A DNA stretch of 64,000 bases, taken from positions 19,212 to 83,211 of the forward strand of contig CAVRVD010000008.1 in the NCBI GenBank assembly GCA_963724535.1, given 5' to 3'. This DNA comes from JADJPO01 sp963724535. Its GTDB lineage: Bacteria; Actinomycetota; Actinomycetes; Actinomycetales; Kineosporiaceae. This document shows, one piece after another, positions 51,023 to 60,075 of this stretch. The notes beneath the pieces were generated by a model that saw only the letters and a program-made list of their open reading frames with translations, was not told the DNA's origin and made no database searches. Made by a program: the position numbers and the translations under genes. The stretch's first letter is position 1; every line of letters starts with the position of its first letter.

Positions 51023-51185
51023 CCCTGGTTGAGCAGGCAAAACACCAGTCCAGACCGCGAATCGTCGTCAAGTAAGGATCCACTCGCCAAGTGATCCACT
51101 GTCCCATATACCCCTTTAGTGGCCGGTGTTCACCGATGCTTATGGCACGTATATGGCACGATCGGAGACTGGTGCAAGCCGGCCA
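51023..51185. other. AT-richer spacer right of the tRNA
   Basis: 163 bases whose GC is clearly lower than the surroundings, with a short direct repeat atggcacg at about 51138 and 51151. It has the look of an insertion boundary. No integrase frame is visible here. The leftward WD40 gene ends at its right edge. Confidence 0.4.
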
Positions 51186-54100
51186 CTAGGTGGAGTCGCT
51201 GTCGTTGGCGAGTTCGCCGACTCCCAGAGCCAGCAGACCGACATCCAGGCCGATCACCAAGAACCCCTCTGCGGGACTCGAGAGGGTCAAGGCGACATGC
51301 GTGACCCGTGCCACGAGCGCCGGTCTGCCGGTGGTGGGGTCCCAGAGCCGGACCGTGCGGTCGGCGCCGGCGGAGGCGAGCAGGTCCTGGCCGTTGACGG
51401 TGATCGGGCACACCGCTCTGACCCAGCCGGTGTGGCCGGTCAGTTCGCGGGTCTGCTGGCCGGTGGCGGGGTCCCAGAGCCGGACCGTGCGGTCGTAGCC
51501 GGCGGAGGCGAGCAGGTCCTGGCCGTTGACGGTGATCGGGCACACCGCTCTGACCCAGTCGGTGTGGCCGGTCAGTTCGCGGGTCTGCTGGCCGGTGGTG
51601 GGGTCCCAGAGCCGGACCGTGCGGTCGTCGCCGGCGGAGGCGAGCAGGTCCTGGCCGTTGACGGTGATCGGGCACACCGCTCTGACCCCGCCGGTGTGGC
51701 CGGTCAGTTCGCGGGGCTGCTGGCCGGTGGTGGGGTCCCAGAGCCGGACCGTGCCGTCGTCGCCGGCGGAGGCGAGCAGGTCCTGGCCGTTGACGGTGAT
51801 CGGGCACACCGCTCTGACCCCGCCGGTGTGGCCGGTCAGTTCGCGGGTCTGCTGGCCGGTGGTGGGGTCCCAGAGCCGGACCGTGCCGTCGTCGCCGGCG
51901 GAGGCGAGCAGGGGCTGGCCGTCGACGGTGATCGGGCACACCGCTCTGACCCAGTCGGTGTGGCCGGTCAGCTCGCGGGTCTGCTGGCCGGTGGCGGGGT
52001 CCCAGAGCCGGACCGTGCGGTCGTCGCCGGCGGAGGCGAGCAGGTCCTGGCCGTTGACGGTGATCGGGCACACCGCGATGACCCCGCCGGTGTGGCCGGT
52101 CAGCTCGCGGGTCTGCTGGCCGGTGGCGGGGTCCCAGAGCCGGACCGTGCCGTCGTCGCCGGCGGAGGCGAGCAGGTGCTGGCCGTTGACGGTGATCGGG
52201 CACACCGCGTTGACCCCGCCGGTGTGGCCGGTCAGCTCGCGGGTGCTGCTGGCCGGTGGCGGGGTCCCAGAGCCGGACCGTGCCGTCGTCGCCGGCGGAG
52301 GCGAGCAGGTCCTGGCCGTTGACGGTGATCGGGCACACCGCGTCTGACCCAGCCGGTGTGGCCGGTCAGTTCGGCGGGTCTGCTGGCCGGTGGCGGGGTC
52401 CCAGAGCCGGACCGTGCCGTCGTCGCCGGCGGAGGCGAGCAGGTCCTGGCCGTCGACGGTGATCGGGCACACCGCTCTGACCCAGTCGGTGTGGCCGGTC
52501 AGCTCGCGGGTCTGCTGGCCGGTGGTGGGGTCCCAGAGCCGGACCGTGCCGTCGTCGCCGGCGGAGGCGAGCAGGTCCTGGCCGTCGACGGTGATCGGGC
52601 ACACCGCTTGACCCCGCCGGTGTGGCCGGTCAGCTCGCGGGTCTGCTGGCCGGTGGCGGGGTCCCAGAGCCGGACCGTGCCGTCGTCGCCGGCGGAGGCG
52701 AGCAGGTCCTGGCCGTTGACGGTGATCGGGCACACCGCATTGACCCCGCCGGTGTGGCCGGTCAGTTCGCGGGTCTGCTGGCCGGTGGCGGGGTCCCAGA
52801 GCCGGACCGTGCCGTCGTCGCCGGCGGAGGCGAGCAGGGCCTGGCCGTCGACGGTGATCGGGCACACCGCTCTGACCCAGCCGGTGTGGCCGGTCAGCTC
52901 GCGGGTCTGCTGGCCGGTGGCGGGGTCCCAGATCCGGACCGTGCCGTCGGCGCCGGCGGAGGCGAGCAGGGGCTGGCCGTCGACGGTGATCGGGCACACC
53001 GCCATGACCCCGCCGGTGTGGCCGGTCAGCGTGGCCAGTTCCTGTCGTGGCCGCACGACTGCCCACGTTGTGCGGAAGGGACGCGGCCCGGGCAGGCAAC
53101 CGAAGGTTGTGCCCAGATGGTCCATCGTCTCGGTCAACGCGAATCGGGCGTGCCGCTCGGGTGCGAGCGCTGTGATGGCGTCGGGGGTCAGGCGCAGCAC
53201 GGCGGCGGTCTGTCGTCCAGGCGTCGTGCGGGCTTGGGCAGCCGCCGGGATGACCCGGGCCAGGTCCGCGTGCAGCAGGTAGCGCGGATCGGCCAGGACC
53301 GCGTCGATCGCCTCGCCGCCCACGGCGTGGTGGGTCAGCGACCTTAGGAGGTAGCCCGGTGCCCGCTCCCAGCCGTTCCTGGCGCCGTCAGTCAGGAACG
53401 CGTCAGTGAGCCGGCGCTGGTCCTGGGTGCTTGGTCGGTGCCGGACCAGGGTGTCGTTCAGGGCCTGATGGAACAGCCGGTACGACGCCGTGGCCGTGGA
53501 GGTCTGGATCAGGAAGTTCGCCGCGGCGCCGCCGGCGAACCGCTCCAGGACGCCCCGGTCGACGGTGACGCCGGTCAGCGCCTGGACGGCGATCGCCCAC
53601 AGCTCACTGGACAACCCCGGCGCCTCGGCGTAGGCGAGCGGAAGGAGCACCTGGTCCGGGCCGAGACCATCGATGCCGACCATCTTGTCGAGGTACCATG
53701 CAGGGCCGCCTCGACCCGGTCCTCGTCGCCGGGCAACTCCACCGACGCCGGATCCGCAGCTGTCTGGTCGTGCAGCCCGTGGGAGCGGGCGAGGAGCCCT
53801 GCCACGAGGAAGTTCGGTGCGGAGATCTCCGCGATCCGCTCCGCGAGGTGAAGGGCCGCCGTCCGGTCGAGGTAGGGGCTGTCCGCTCGGGGGTCTCCGG
53901 ACAGTTGCAGCGTCGCGACCGCGTAGCTGACCAGGTCCTCGCGCTCGAAGTAGGCCGGGCTCGTCGAGATCGATCTCGCGGCGGGCGCCGCCGAACGCGG
54001 CGATCAGACTCACCGGCGTCATCATGGCGCTCGGGTGCCGACCAGGACCCGGGCACCCACGTCGGCGCAGTTCTCCGCCAGCGGCACCAACACGTCCCGG

Positions 54101-55274
54101 ACGAGCAGGCGCGCCTGACGCGGTGTGGTGGCCTCGTCCAAGGCGTCGACCACCACGGTGAACGGACGTCTGCCCGGGCGTTCTCGGTCAGCGCGTCGCG
54201 GATGTCCGACACGACGTCGTCCAGGTCCTCGGCGCAGGGGAGCCGACGCCGCGCGCGCGATCTCGTGGGCGACCTCGAGCGCCGTCTTGCCCTTGGCGTG
54301 GACGGCGCAGGCCACCGACCCGACCGGCGCCCGCACCGCGACGTCGTCCGGTGGCAGCTCAGCCGCCACGTCCCGGTCGGCGGTCGTGACCACCCGGGCC
54401 AGGACCGCGGACTTGCCCACCCCCGGTGACCCGGTCACCACCAACACCTGCGGTCGGTCTGCTGCCCGGTCAGCCAGCCGACGATCTCGGTCAAGCGCCA
54501 CCGTCCGACCGGTGAACCGCCACCCGGACTCCGCGTCGTGGGTGACGCCGCGGGCGCGGGGACGCCAATGCCGGCGTCCCTCCTCATCGGTGCTCAGCTG
54601 CCAACCCCACTCGGCCGCAGCGTCCTCGCCGGCCGCCTCGAACCGGTAGGCATCCGCCAGGGCCGCAAGTCGTGGCCGGGCAGCACACCTGCTGCGGCGT
54701 GGATGGTCAGGGCGCGGCCATCGCCGGTGTTGTGGGCCTGGCCCACCAGGCCGACCACGGCCTGATAGTCGACGCTCCACAATCCGGCGCCGCTGAAACC
54801 CTTCTCCAGGTGGTAGCGGGACTGGCTGTCGATCCGCACCCACCCGTACGGACAGGTCCTCACCGACTTCACCCGACGCGGCGTTCCCCGTCTCGTCGAG
54901 GAAGCCGTAGGCCCACCACGATGCGGCGATCAGGTCCTTCCCCCGAGGCCGGCGGATCGGGGCCGGAACGGCATCCTCCGGAGCCCGCGCGGCCAGGGTC
55001 AGCACCGCCACGTCGGCCCGATCGTGGACTGCACGGTCGACCCGGCGACCCGCAGCGGAGTCCTGGTAGGGATTCTCGGCGAACGGGAAGACCACACGCA
55101 GCGCGGTCGGGCCCGGTCGTCGTCCACGTGGTCCTCGACGACATGCCGGCAGGTCAGCACCCGACGACGGTCGATCAGCACGCCGGAACCGACGGGCTTG
55201 GTGCTTGAGCCGAGCGAGGATCGCGACGGTCCAGGACCGCTCGACCGGGCGCGGGTCGTGGCTGGGTCGGACAT
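51186..55274 (-). pseudogene. Trypsin-like protease - STAND NTPase - WD40 fusion, interrupted by indels
   Basis: About 1,360 residues when frames are joined. The N-terminus has SGVLIDRRRVLTCRHVVED (catalytic His, about 55150), DVAVLTLA (Asp, about 55000) and KGFSGAGLWSVDYQAVVGLV (Ser, about 54790). A P-loop ATPase follows: VTGSPGVGKSAVLARVV (about 54420) and TVVVDALDEATTPRQ (Walker B, about 54145), then a helical region with YLDKMVGIDGLGPDQVLLPL, ending in thirteen WD40 repeats. Reading needs about a dozen frame changes (near 55110, 54870, 54660, 54240-54160, 54030, 53700, 52608, 52372, 52340, 52244). No motif is lost, so sequence error is plausible. Directly downstream of a Trypco1 gene. By family this is an NTP-dependent conflict protein; target and effector action are inferred. 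Confidence 0.75.
51325..53037 (-). repeat. Thirteen 132-bp tandem WD40 repeats
   Basis: The same sequence position recurs at 51388, 51520, 51652, 51784, 51916, 52048, 52180, 52313, 52447, 52579, 52710, 52842 and 52974: an exact 132-base period broken only by +1, +2 and -1. Each unit codes for 44 residues of the form AVCPITVNGQDLLASAGDDG, then TVRLWDP, then GQQTRELTGHT. Changes are limited to few positions: GGV/DWV/GWV at the start, N/D before GQ, D/P/A/H after GQ, D/A/Y and G/R around the DDG turn. A C-terminal partial unit would make fourteen blades, that is two seven-bladed propellers. Confidence 0.92.
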
Positions 55275-55286
55275 CGCCAGGCGAGT

Positions 55287-55592
55287 CTAGCGGCCGGAGT
55301 CGGACTTCCAGGTCAGGGTGACCTCGAAGTTGGCCTCGGTGGCGGCCTTGGCGATCAGCCAGTTCGCGTCCCCCGAGACCTTGATCCCGAACTTCACCAC
55401 GGTCTCGTCGGGACCGGCCTCGCGGACCTTGTCCAACACGACCCGCGCGCCGTCGATCGCCGGCTCGACCGCCTCACGGATCTTCCCGAGCACCTTGTCC
55501 GACGACACGTCCCGCCAGGCATCCGTCGGCTCGACCTCGAACCGCACGCGCGTCTGGTCATCCAGCTCATACGTCACCACCGGCGACGACAT
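55287..55592 (-). CDS. Trypsin-co-occurring domain protein, Trypco1/CU044_2847 family (101 aa)
   Basis: Small alpha/beta protein: PVVTYELDDQTRVRFEVEP, a helix region VLGKIREAVEPAIDGARVVL, then DETVVKFGIKVSGDANWLIA and ANFEVTLTWK. This is the layout of the family named for its genetic link to trypsin-like proteases. ATG 55592 follows GGGAGGGACC, and the stop is 12 bases before the protease-STAND gene, so the two are one operon. It is probably an adaptor or activator of the protease module. One intact frame, in contrast to its large neighbour. Confidence 0.85.
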   Translation of the reverse strand: MSSPVVTYELDDQTRVRFEVEPTDAWRDVSSDKVLGKIREAVEPAIDGARVVLDKVREAGPDETVVKFGIKVSGDANWLIAKAATEANFEVTLTWKSDSGR

Positions 55593-55761
55593 GGTCCCTC
55601 CCCAGGTCACCCGATTCTGAACGGAGCGTAGTCCAGCACGACAGCGCCCGTCGGTCGCGTGCCAATCCGCTGCCGGGCCCGGACAGCCCCTGATGCGTCC
55701 AGCCGTGTGTCAACGGGGTCTCGCGAGCGTGCAGGTGTTCCCGAACACCTGGAGGCTCACC

Positions 55762-56703
55762 ATGTCGCTCACGCTCACGACGAATCGACCCGCTCCACTC
55801 CTCGGACCTCGCGACGTGCGGGACCCCGACCGGTTCCGCCGCGTCCTCGACACCATCGCCGCCGAGGGGTGGGACGGCCCGACGGCGCGCGAACTGCTGC
55901 TGCTCGTCCGAGCCCACATCGTTCGCCCGCTGGTGCGCCTGGCTCGCCTGGAGGGCAGCGCCGCCGACCAGGCCGAGGCGACGGGGTGGGCGGAGGCGTG
56001 GCGGGTGCTGCGGCGTCCGTCGACCAGGGACACCCCGTCACCGCTCGGGTTGTTGTGGGTGGTGGTCCGGCGCGCGGTGGTGGGGGAGAAGGTGGCCGCG
56101 GAGTTCGCGACCCAGCCGCGGACGGCGTGGCGGCTGCGCCCGGCGGTCGGCCAGAGCGACGAGCCCGCCGACGAAGGTCGTTCGGGCCCGCACTTGTTGA
56201 GCTGGGACGCGCTGACCGAGACCGGGTGGGAGACGTTCGGGCACCGCGAGTTCGAGGCACCGGACGGTCTGCTGATCGAGCACCTGGCCGGTGCGTTCGC
56301 CGACGCCGGCTGGCCGCCCGATCTCGCCTACCGGGTGGTGCGCCAGATCGCGGTGACGGCTCCGCCGGCGTCCGAGCTGGCAGCGCCGTCCAAGCGGAAC
56401 GAGGTGGCGTTCGGGTGGCGTTCGCTGGCGGTCGAGCTGGGTATCGAGCCGTGGCAGGCGCGGCGGGCGACGATCGCCGTCCTGGGGTTGCCGGGGCAGG
56501 CGGGGTTGGCCGAACGTGTGGTCCGCGACGGCGTCCGACGTCCTGGGCGAGGACGACGTCCGGCGAGATGCTGCGGCAGACCTTCGTCCGGCGGTCGCGG
56601 TCGCGCCCGGCTGCATGACGCCGCTCGACCCCTTGCCAAGACGCTTGCCAATCGCGTGGGCAAGGGATCGGGCAAGACTCTTGGCAAGGGTGCCTGGCTA
56701 TGA
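55762..56703 (+). CDS. Unknown protein with sigma-factor-like pattern (probable frameshift near 56520)
   Basis: I do not recognise a family by name. Residues about 15-125 (RFRRVLDTIAAEGWDGPTAR … AADQAEATGWAEAWRVLRRP … GLLWVVVRRAVVGEKVA) follow the spacing of sigma-70 region 2. LAYRVVRQIAVTAPPA … GWRSLAVELGIEPWQARRAT looks like a helix-turn-helix region. After LAERVV the frame turns Arg/Gly-rich, while the neighbouring frame gives DVLGEDDVRRDAAADLRPAV and stops at 56707, so an indel near 56520 is likely. ATG 55762 follows GGAGG. It lies directly upstream of the Tad cluster, so a regulator is possible but unproven. Confidence 0.5.
   Translation: MSLTLTTNRPAPLLGPRDVRDPDRFRRVLDTIAAEGWDGPTARELLLLVRAHIVRPLVRLARLEGSAADQAEATGWAEAWRVLRRPSTRDTPSPLGLLWVVVRRAVVGEKVAAEFATQPRTAWRLRPAVGQSDEPADEGRSGPHLLSWDALTETGWETFGHREFEAPDGLLIEHLAGAFADAGWPPDLAYRVVRQIAVTAPPASELAAPSKRNEVAFGWRSLAVELGIEPWQARRATIAVLGLPGQAGLAERVVRDGVRRPGRGRRPARCCGRPSSGGRGRARLHDAARPLAKTLANRVGKGSGKTLGKGAWL
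56632..56688. promoter_or_regulatory. Cluster of CTTGCC/GGCAAG motifs, hairpin-forming
   Basis: CTTGCCAAG (56632-56640) is perfectly complementary to CTTGGCAAG (56680-56688). Inside, CTTGCC (56644-56649) pairs with GGCAAG (56671-56676), and one more GGCAAG lies at 56659-56664. Five half sites in 57 bases at the border of the sigma-like gene and the Tad cluster suggest a terminator or a multi-site operator. Codon use is poor in every frame here. Confidence 0.5.
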
Positions 56704-56858
56704 CTGACCCATGGACACGCCGCGGGCGGGGACGCCGGGAGCAGGAAAGTGCCTGGTCAGGGCTTCCCTCGCCGCTGCGGTCGGGTGTAGGACAGGGGCG
56801 ATTCGGTTCTGCCTGGTCTGGCCCACCAGGCACGTCGTGGTCCATGGAAGGGATCGGC

Positions 56859-57362
56859 GTGCGTCGGTGGCGGCTACTGCCAGGGACGGCGGTGGCCGCC
56901 GCCCTGCTCGCTCTCGCCGGGTGCTCGACGTCGGATACTCCGGGGTCGAACGACTCACCGTCACCGACGGTCTCGGCGTCGTCCTCGTCCCCGACTGCCT
57001 CTCCCTCTCCGCCGGCGGCAGCGATCGACCCGGCGGTGGAGTCCGAGGTCCTGGCCGCCTATCGCGGGTACTGGAAGCTCCGGGTGGCCGCGCACGCGGA
57101 CCCGAGCGAGGGCATCCCGACGAACCTGTCCGAGTACGCCGTGGACAAGGCCGCAGCGGACCTGGCGTCGTCGGTGAGGCTGTTCGACGAGCAGGGCATG
57201 GAACTCCGCGGCAAGCCGGTGCTGTCGCCGACGGTGACCGAGGTGACGTCGGGCGATCCGGCGACGGCGTCGATCACGGACTGCGTCGACTCGACGAACT
57301 GGACGCCGGTGTTCATCGCCACCGGCAAGTCGGCGTTGCCGCCGGGCCAGCCCACCGGGTGA
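56859..57362 (+). CDS. Lipoprotein of the Tad cluster (about 167 aa, 3' end shifted)
   Basis: Lipobox LLALAGC at about residues 13-19 after a short basic leader, then a Ser/Pro/Thr linker and a conserved-looking domain (VLAAYRGYWKLRVAAHADPS, LSEYAVDKAAADLASSVRLF, ASITDCVDSTNWTPVF). The open frame ends at 57362. The neighbouring frame continues naturally with RVIVESTASTYDGRWVIRTS to about 57430, so one base is probably missing or added at about 57355. GTG 56859 follows GGAAGGG by 6 bases. Secreted, anchored by lipid; role in pilus assembly is inferred from position. Confidence 0.65.
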   Translation: MRRWRLLPGTAVAAALLALAGCSTSDTPGSNDSPSPTVSASSSSPTASPSPPAAAIDPAVESEVLAAYRGYWKLRVAAHADPSEGIPTNLSEYAVDKAAADLASSVRLFDEQGMELRGKPVLSPTVTEVTSGDPATASITDCVDSTNWTPVFIATGKSALPPGQPTG

Positions 57363-57434
57363 TCGTCGAGTCGACGGCGTCGACGTACGACGGTCGGTGG
57401 GTGATCCGGACCTCGACCGCGTTCCGGGACCGCG

Positions 57435-58409
57435 GTGCTGACCGCCCGGCCACGCCACCGGCTGACCCGCCTCGCGGCGGCAGCACTGATGGTGGCCGGG
57501 GCCGGGACGACGACCCTCGCCGACGCGGCAGTCGCCGCGACCATGCCGGACCCGACCGGCCCGTCGGGTTCGGTGGTCTGCCCACCCAACCTGACCTTCT
57601 GCATCGTCGACGCTCAGCGACCCGGTACACCGGGCTCGGGCGGTCGGCAGGTCGGCACTCGTCGACCGGCGGCCGCGGCGGCCTGCACGCTCCCGTCCGG
57701 CCCGGACGCCGGGAAGGTCGTGCCCTGCCACGACCCGGAACTGGGCTGGTTCAACCGGTCCAGCGGCTGCTACTTCGCCGCGGTGTCGCCCCCACCTCCG
57801 GCGGGCGATCCCGCCTGGCAGGGCAACTCGAACGGCGCGGTGTACCTGATGACGTGCCCAGGTGTGGGCGGAACTGGCGGCGGCTGGGTCTGGCGCGCCA
57901 CCCCGCCCGCGGGATTCGGCGGCGCCGCGATCACCCCCGCCCAGCTGGCCGAGCAAGCGGTCGAGCTGCTGGGGCTGGAGGGTCCGCAGATCGGGATCGC
58001 CCCGCCGCCGGGCACGACGGGCCTGGTCGGCGTGCCGGTCTGGTTGTGGACCGCGGTGACCCCGACGACGTGGGGCCCGGCCGCCGCGACGGCGAGCGTG
58101 CCGGGCCTGTCGGTGACCGCGACCGCCCGCGCGCAACGGATCGTCTGGTCGATGGGTGACGGCACCTCGGTCACCTGCACCGAGCCCGGGACCCCGTACG
58201 GCGAGTCCTGGGGCGGGCGCGAGTCCCCCACGTGCGGGCACGTCTACACCCGCCCGTCGGCCGGGCAACCCCAGGACCGCTACCCGGTCACCGCCACCAC
58301 CACCTGGCAGGTCGCCTGGACCGGCGGCGGCCAGTCCGGGGTGCTCACCGTGGTCCGCGCCTCGACCACCACGGTGAGCATCGGCGAGCTGCAGGTGCTG
58401 CTCACCTGA
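57435..58409 (+). CDS. Secreted protein of the Tad cluster (324 aa)
   Basis: Signal peptide (LTRLAAAALMVAGAGTTTLADAA). The mature part is rich in Cys (PNLTFCIVD, SSGCYFAAV, YLMTCPGV, VTCTEPG, PTCGHVYTR) and ends in an immunoglobulin-like or PKD-like region (RIVWSMGDGTSVTC and YPVTATTTWQVAW). Homologues accompany actinobacterial Tad-like clusters, often labelled ATP/GTP-binding without basis. One intact frame, a rarity in this region. GTG 57435 opens it. Confidence 0.7.
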   Translation: MLTARPRHRLTRLAAAALMVAGAGTTTLADAAVAATMPDPTGPSGSVVCPPNLTFCIVDAQRPGTPGSGGRQVGTRRPAAAAACTLPSGPDAGKVVPCHDPELGWFNRSSGCYFAAVSPPPPAGDPAWQGNSNGAVYLMTCPGVGGTGGGWVWRATPPAGFGGAAITPAQLAEQAVELLGLEGPQIGIAPPPGTTGLVGVPVWLWTAVTPTTWGPAAATASVPGLSVTATARAQRIVWSMGDGTSVTCTEPGTPYGESWGGRESPTCGHVYTRPSAGQPQDRYPVTATTTWQVAWTGGGQSGVLTVVRASTTTVSIGELQVLLT

Positions 58410-58453
58410 CCAACCCACGAACCCCTTGGAACGCAACTCACGGAAGAGGAGCG

Positions 58454-59148
58454 ATGGCCGTCACGACGAAGCGCCGCACACCCGCCGACGGACCCGGATC
58501 GCCGCCACCCATCGCCGCCACGGGCGCGCTGACCAGGTCGTCGGTGGGGGTGCCGCGACGGCGCCGTCCCGCCTGCTGGCCGCCGGTGTCGTGCTCGCGG
58601 TCCTCGGTGCGCTGGCCGCGCTGTGGATGGTCAACGCCGCCGGGCAGCGGGTGCCGGTCCTGGTCCTGGCGCGCACGGTCCCAGTCGGCGCAGCGGTGGC
58701 GGACGCCGACCTGGCCGTCACCGACCTCTCCGCCGGTCCCGGGATCGTGGCGGTCGAGGCCGGACGGCGCAGCGAGGTGGTCGGGCAGGTTGCTCGCACC
58801 GAGCTGGTCGCCGGGTCCCTGCTGTCACCGGACCAGCTCGCCCCGGCCGGCCCACCGGAGGCCGGCCAGGTCCTGGTCGTTATCGCCCTGCCGCCGTCGC
58901 GGATGCCCGCCACCGGGCTCGCCCCGGGCACACCGATCCTGGTGGTCTCCACCCCACCCACCGACGCCGACGCCACCGCGGCCAGTGCCCCGGCGTCCAT
59001 CGCCGCGACCGTCGTCCGCGTCGGCACGCCGGACCTCAACGGACTCACCCCGGTCGACGTCGCGCTTCCCGCTGGGGACGGCCCGGCGCTGGCCGCGAGG
59101 GCAGCGACCGGACGGATCGCCGTCGTCGTCCGCCCGACGGGCCGGTGA
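58454..59148 (+). CDS. SAF-domain (CpaB/RcpC-like) protein, one probable frameshift
   Basis: ATG 58454 follows GGAAGAGGA. The first 30 residues (AVTTKRRTPADGPGSPPPIA) read in one frame. From about 58565 the natural sequence is in the next frame: LLAAGVVLAVLGALAALW (membrane helix), VPVLVLARTVPVGAAVADAD (SAF start), VVGQVARTELVAGSLLSPDQ, then a C-terminal strand region to RIAVVVRPTGR. SAF domains of this kind help assemble Tad/Flp pili. The stop overlaps the next GTG (GTGA). The indel is near 58560. Confidence 0.7.
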
Positions 59149-60075
59149 ACGTCCCGGTGAGTGTCATCGCCCTCCTCAGCGCCAAGGGCTCACCCGGGGT
59201 CACCACGACCGCGCTGGCCCTGACCATGACCTGGCCCGGGGGCGCCGGGCGCGGACACGAGACCTGACAGGACCCTGGACAGGACACTGGACACAACCCT
59301 GACAGCGCAGGTCAGCCCGCGTCCGGCGCCCGCGGGTGACCCTGGTCGACGCCGACCAGGCCGGGTCCGGGGTGGCCGCCGGATCCTTGCGGGGCGCGGT
59401 CCCGGACGGCACCAGCCTGGTCAGCCTCGCCATCCGCGGCGTCCTGTCGCCGGGATGCCCGGCACCCCGCGCCGGCCGCTGCTGCAGACCGCGGCGCTGG
59501 ACGAGACCGGACGCCGCGGCGTCCTGCTCGGGATCAACGACCCGGCCCAGGCCGCCACGGTCGCCTCAGTCCTGCCCGACGCGATCGACACCCTCTCCGG
59601 CGCCGGCGACGTACTCGTCGACCTCGGCCGCGTCACCCGTCTCGCCGAAACCGGCCGGGGCGGATCGTGGACCAGTGCCGACCAGGTCCTCGTGGTCTGC
59701 CGATCCACGCTCGTCTCGGTGTCCGCGACCCGGCACCTGATGGCGCACCTTCTGCTCCCGGGCCGCCCAGCGCGACGCTGGCGACCGGGTGGGCGCTGGT
59801 CGTGGTCGGGCCGCGACAGCCTTACCCGAGCGGCGAGATCGCTGCGGCCACCGGCGCACCCGTGGTCGCCGAGCTGCCGTGCGATCCCGACGCCGCGCTG
59901 CGTGTTCTCGGACGGCGCCGCTCCGCGCTGGCGGTTCACTCAGTCCGCGCTGGTGCGCACCTCCCGCGCCACCGCCCACGACCTGCACCGCCGATCGCGG
60001 CCTCCCGCGTCACCCGCGCTGAACGCCGGAGCCGCCGACCCAGCAGGCCGGATCGCGGAGGTGGCGCGTGGTTGA
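59145..60075 (+). pseudogene. MinD/CpaE-like ATPase of the Tad cluster, several frameshifts
   Basis: GTG 59145 gives VIALLSAKGSPGVTTTALAL, a deviant Walker A P-loop of the MinD/CpaE group. The frame is then lost in a CTGGACA-rich tract (59262-59320) and returns with RVTLVDADQAGSGVAAGSL, TAALDETGRRGVLLGINDPA, VLVDLGRVTRLAETGRGG, DQVLVVCRSTLVSVSATRHL, LVVVGPRQPYPSGEIAAATG and finally ALVRTSRATAHDLHRRS, in at least four frame pieces. All expected ATPase segments are present in order. Role: localisation of the pilus machine. It overlaps the CpaF start by eight bases. Confidence 0.65.

Noticed and set aside
51023..51185. Remnant of a tyrosine integrase beside the tRNA
   Set aside because: The AT-richer spacer has short frames, but no R-H-R-Y type motif can be read on either strand.
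51325..53037. CRISPR array
   Set aside because: Regular repeats are 132 bp without spacers and encode WD40 blades. No cas genes are present.
51126..53347. Rightward frames over the WD40 region, with repeated GGGVPEPDRAVVAGGGEQ
   Set aside because: They are antisense reflections of the 132-bp WD40 units; the leftward reading gives perfect WD40 motifs.
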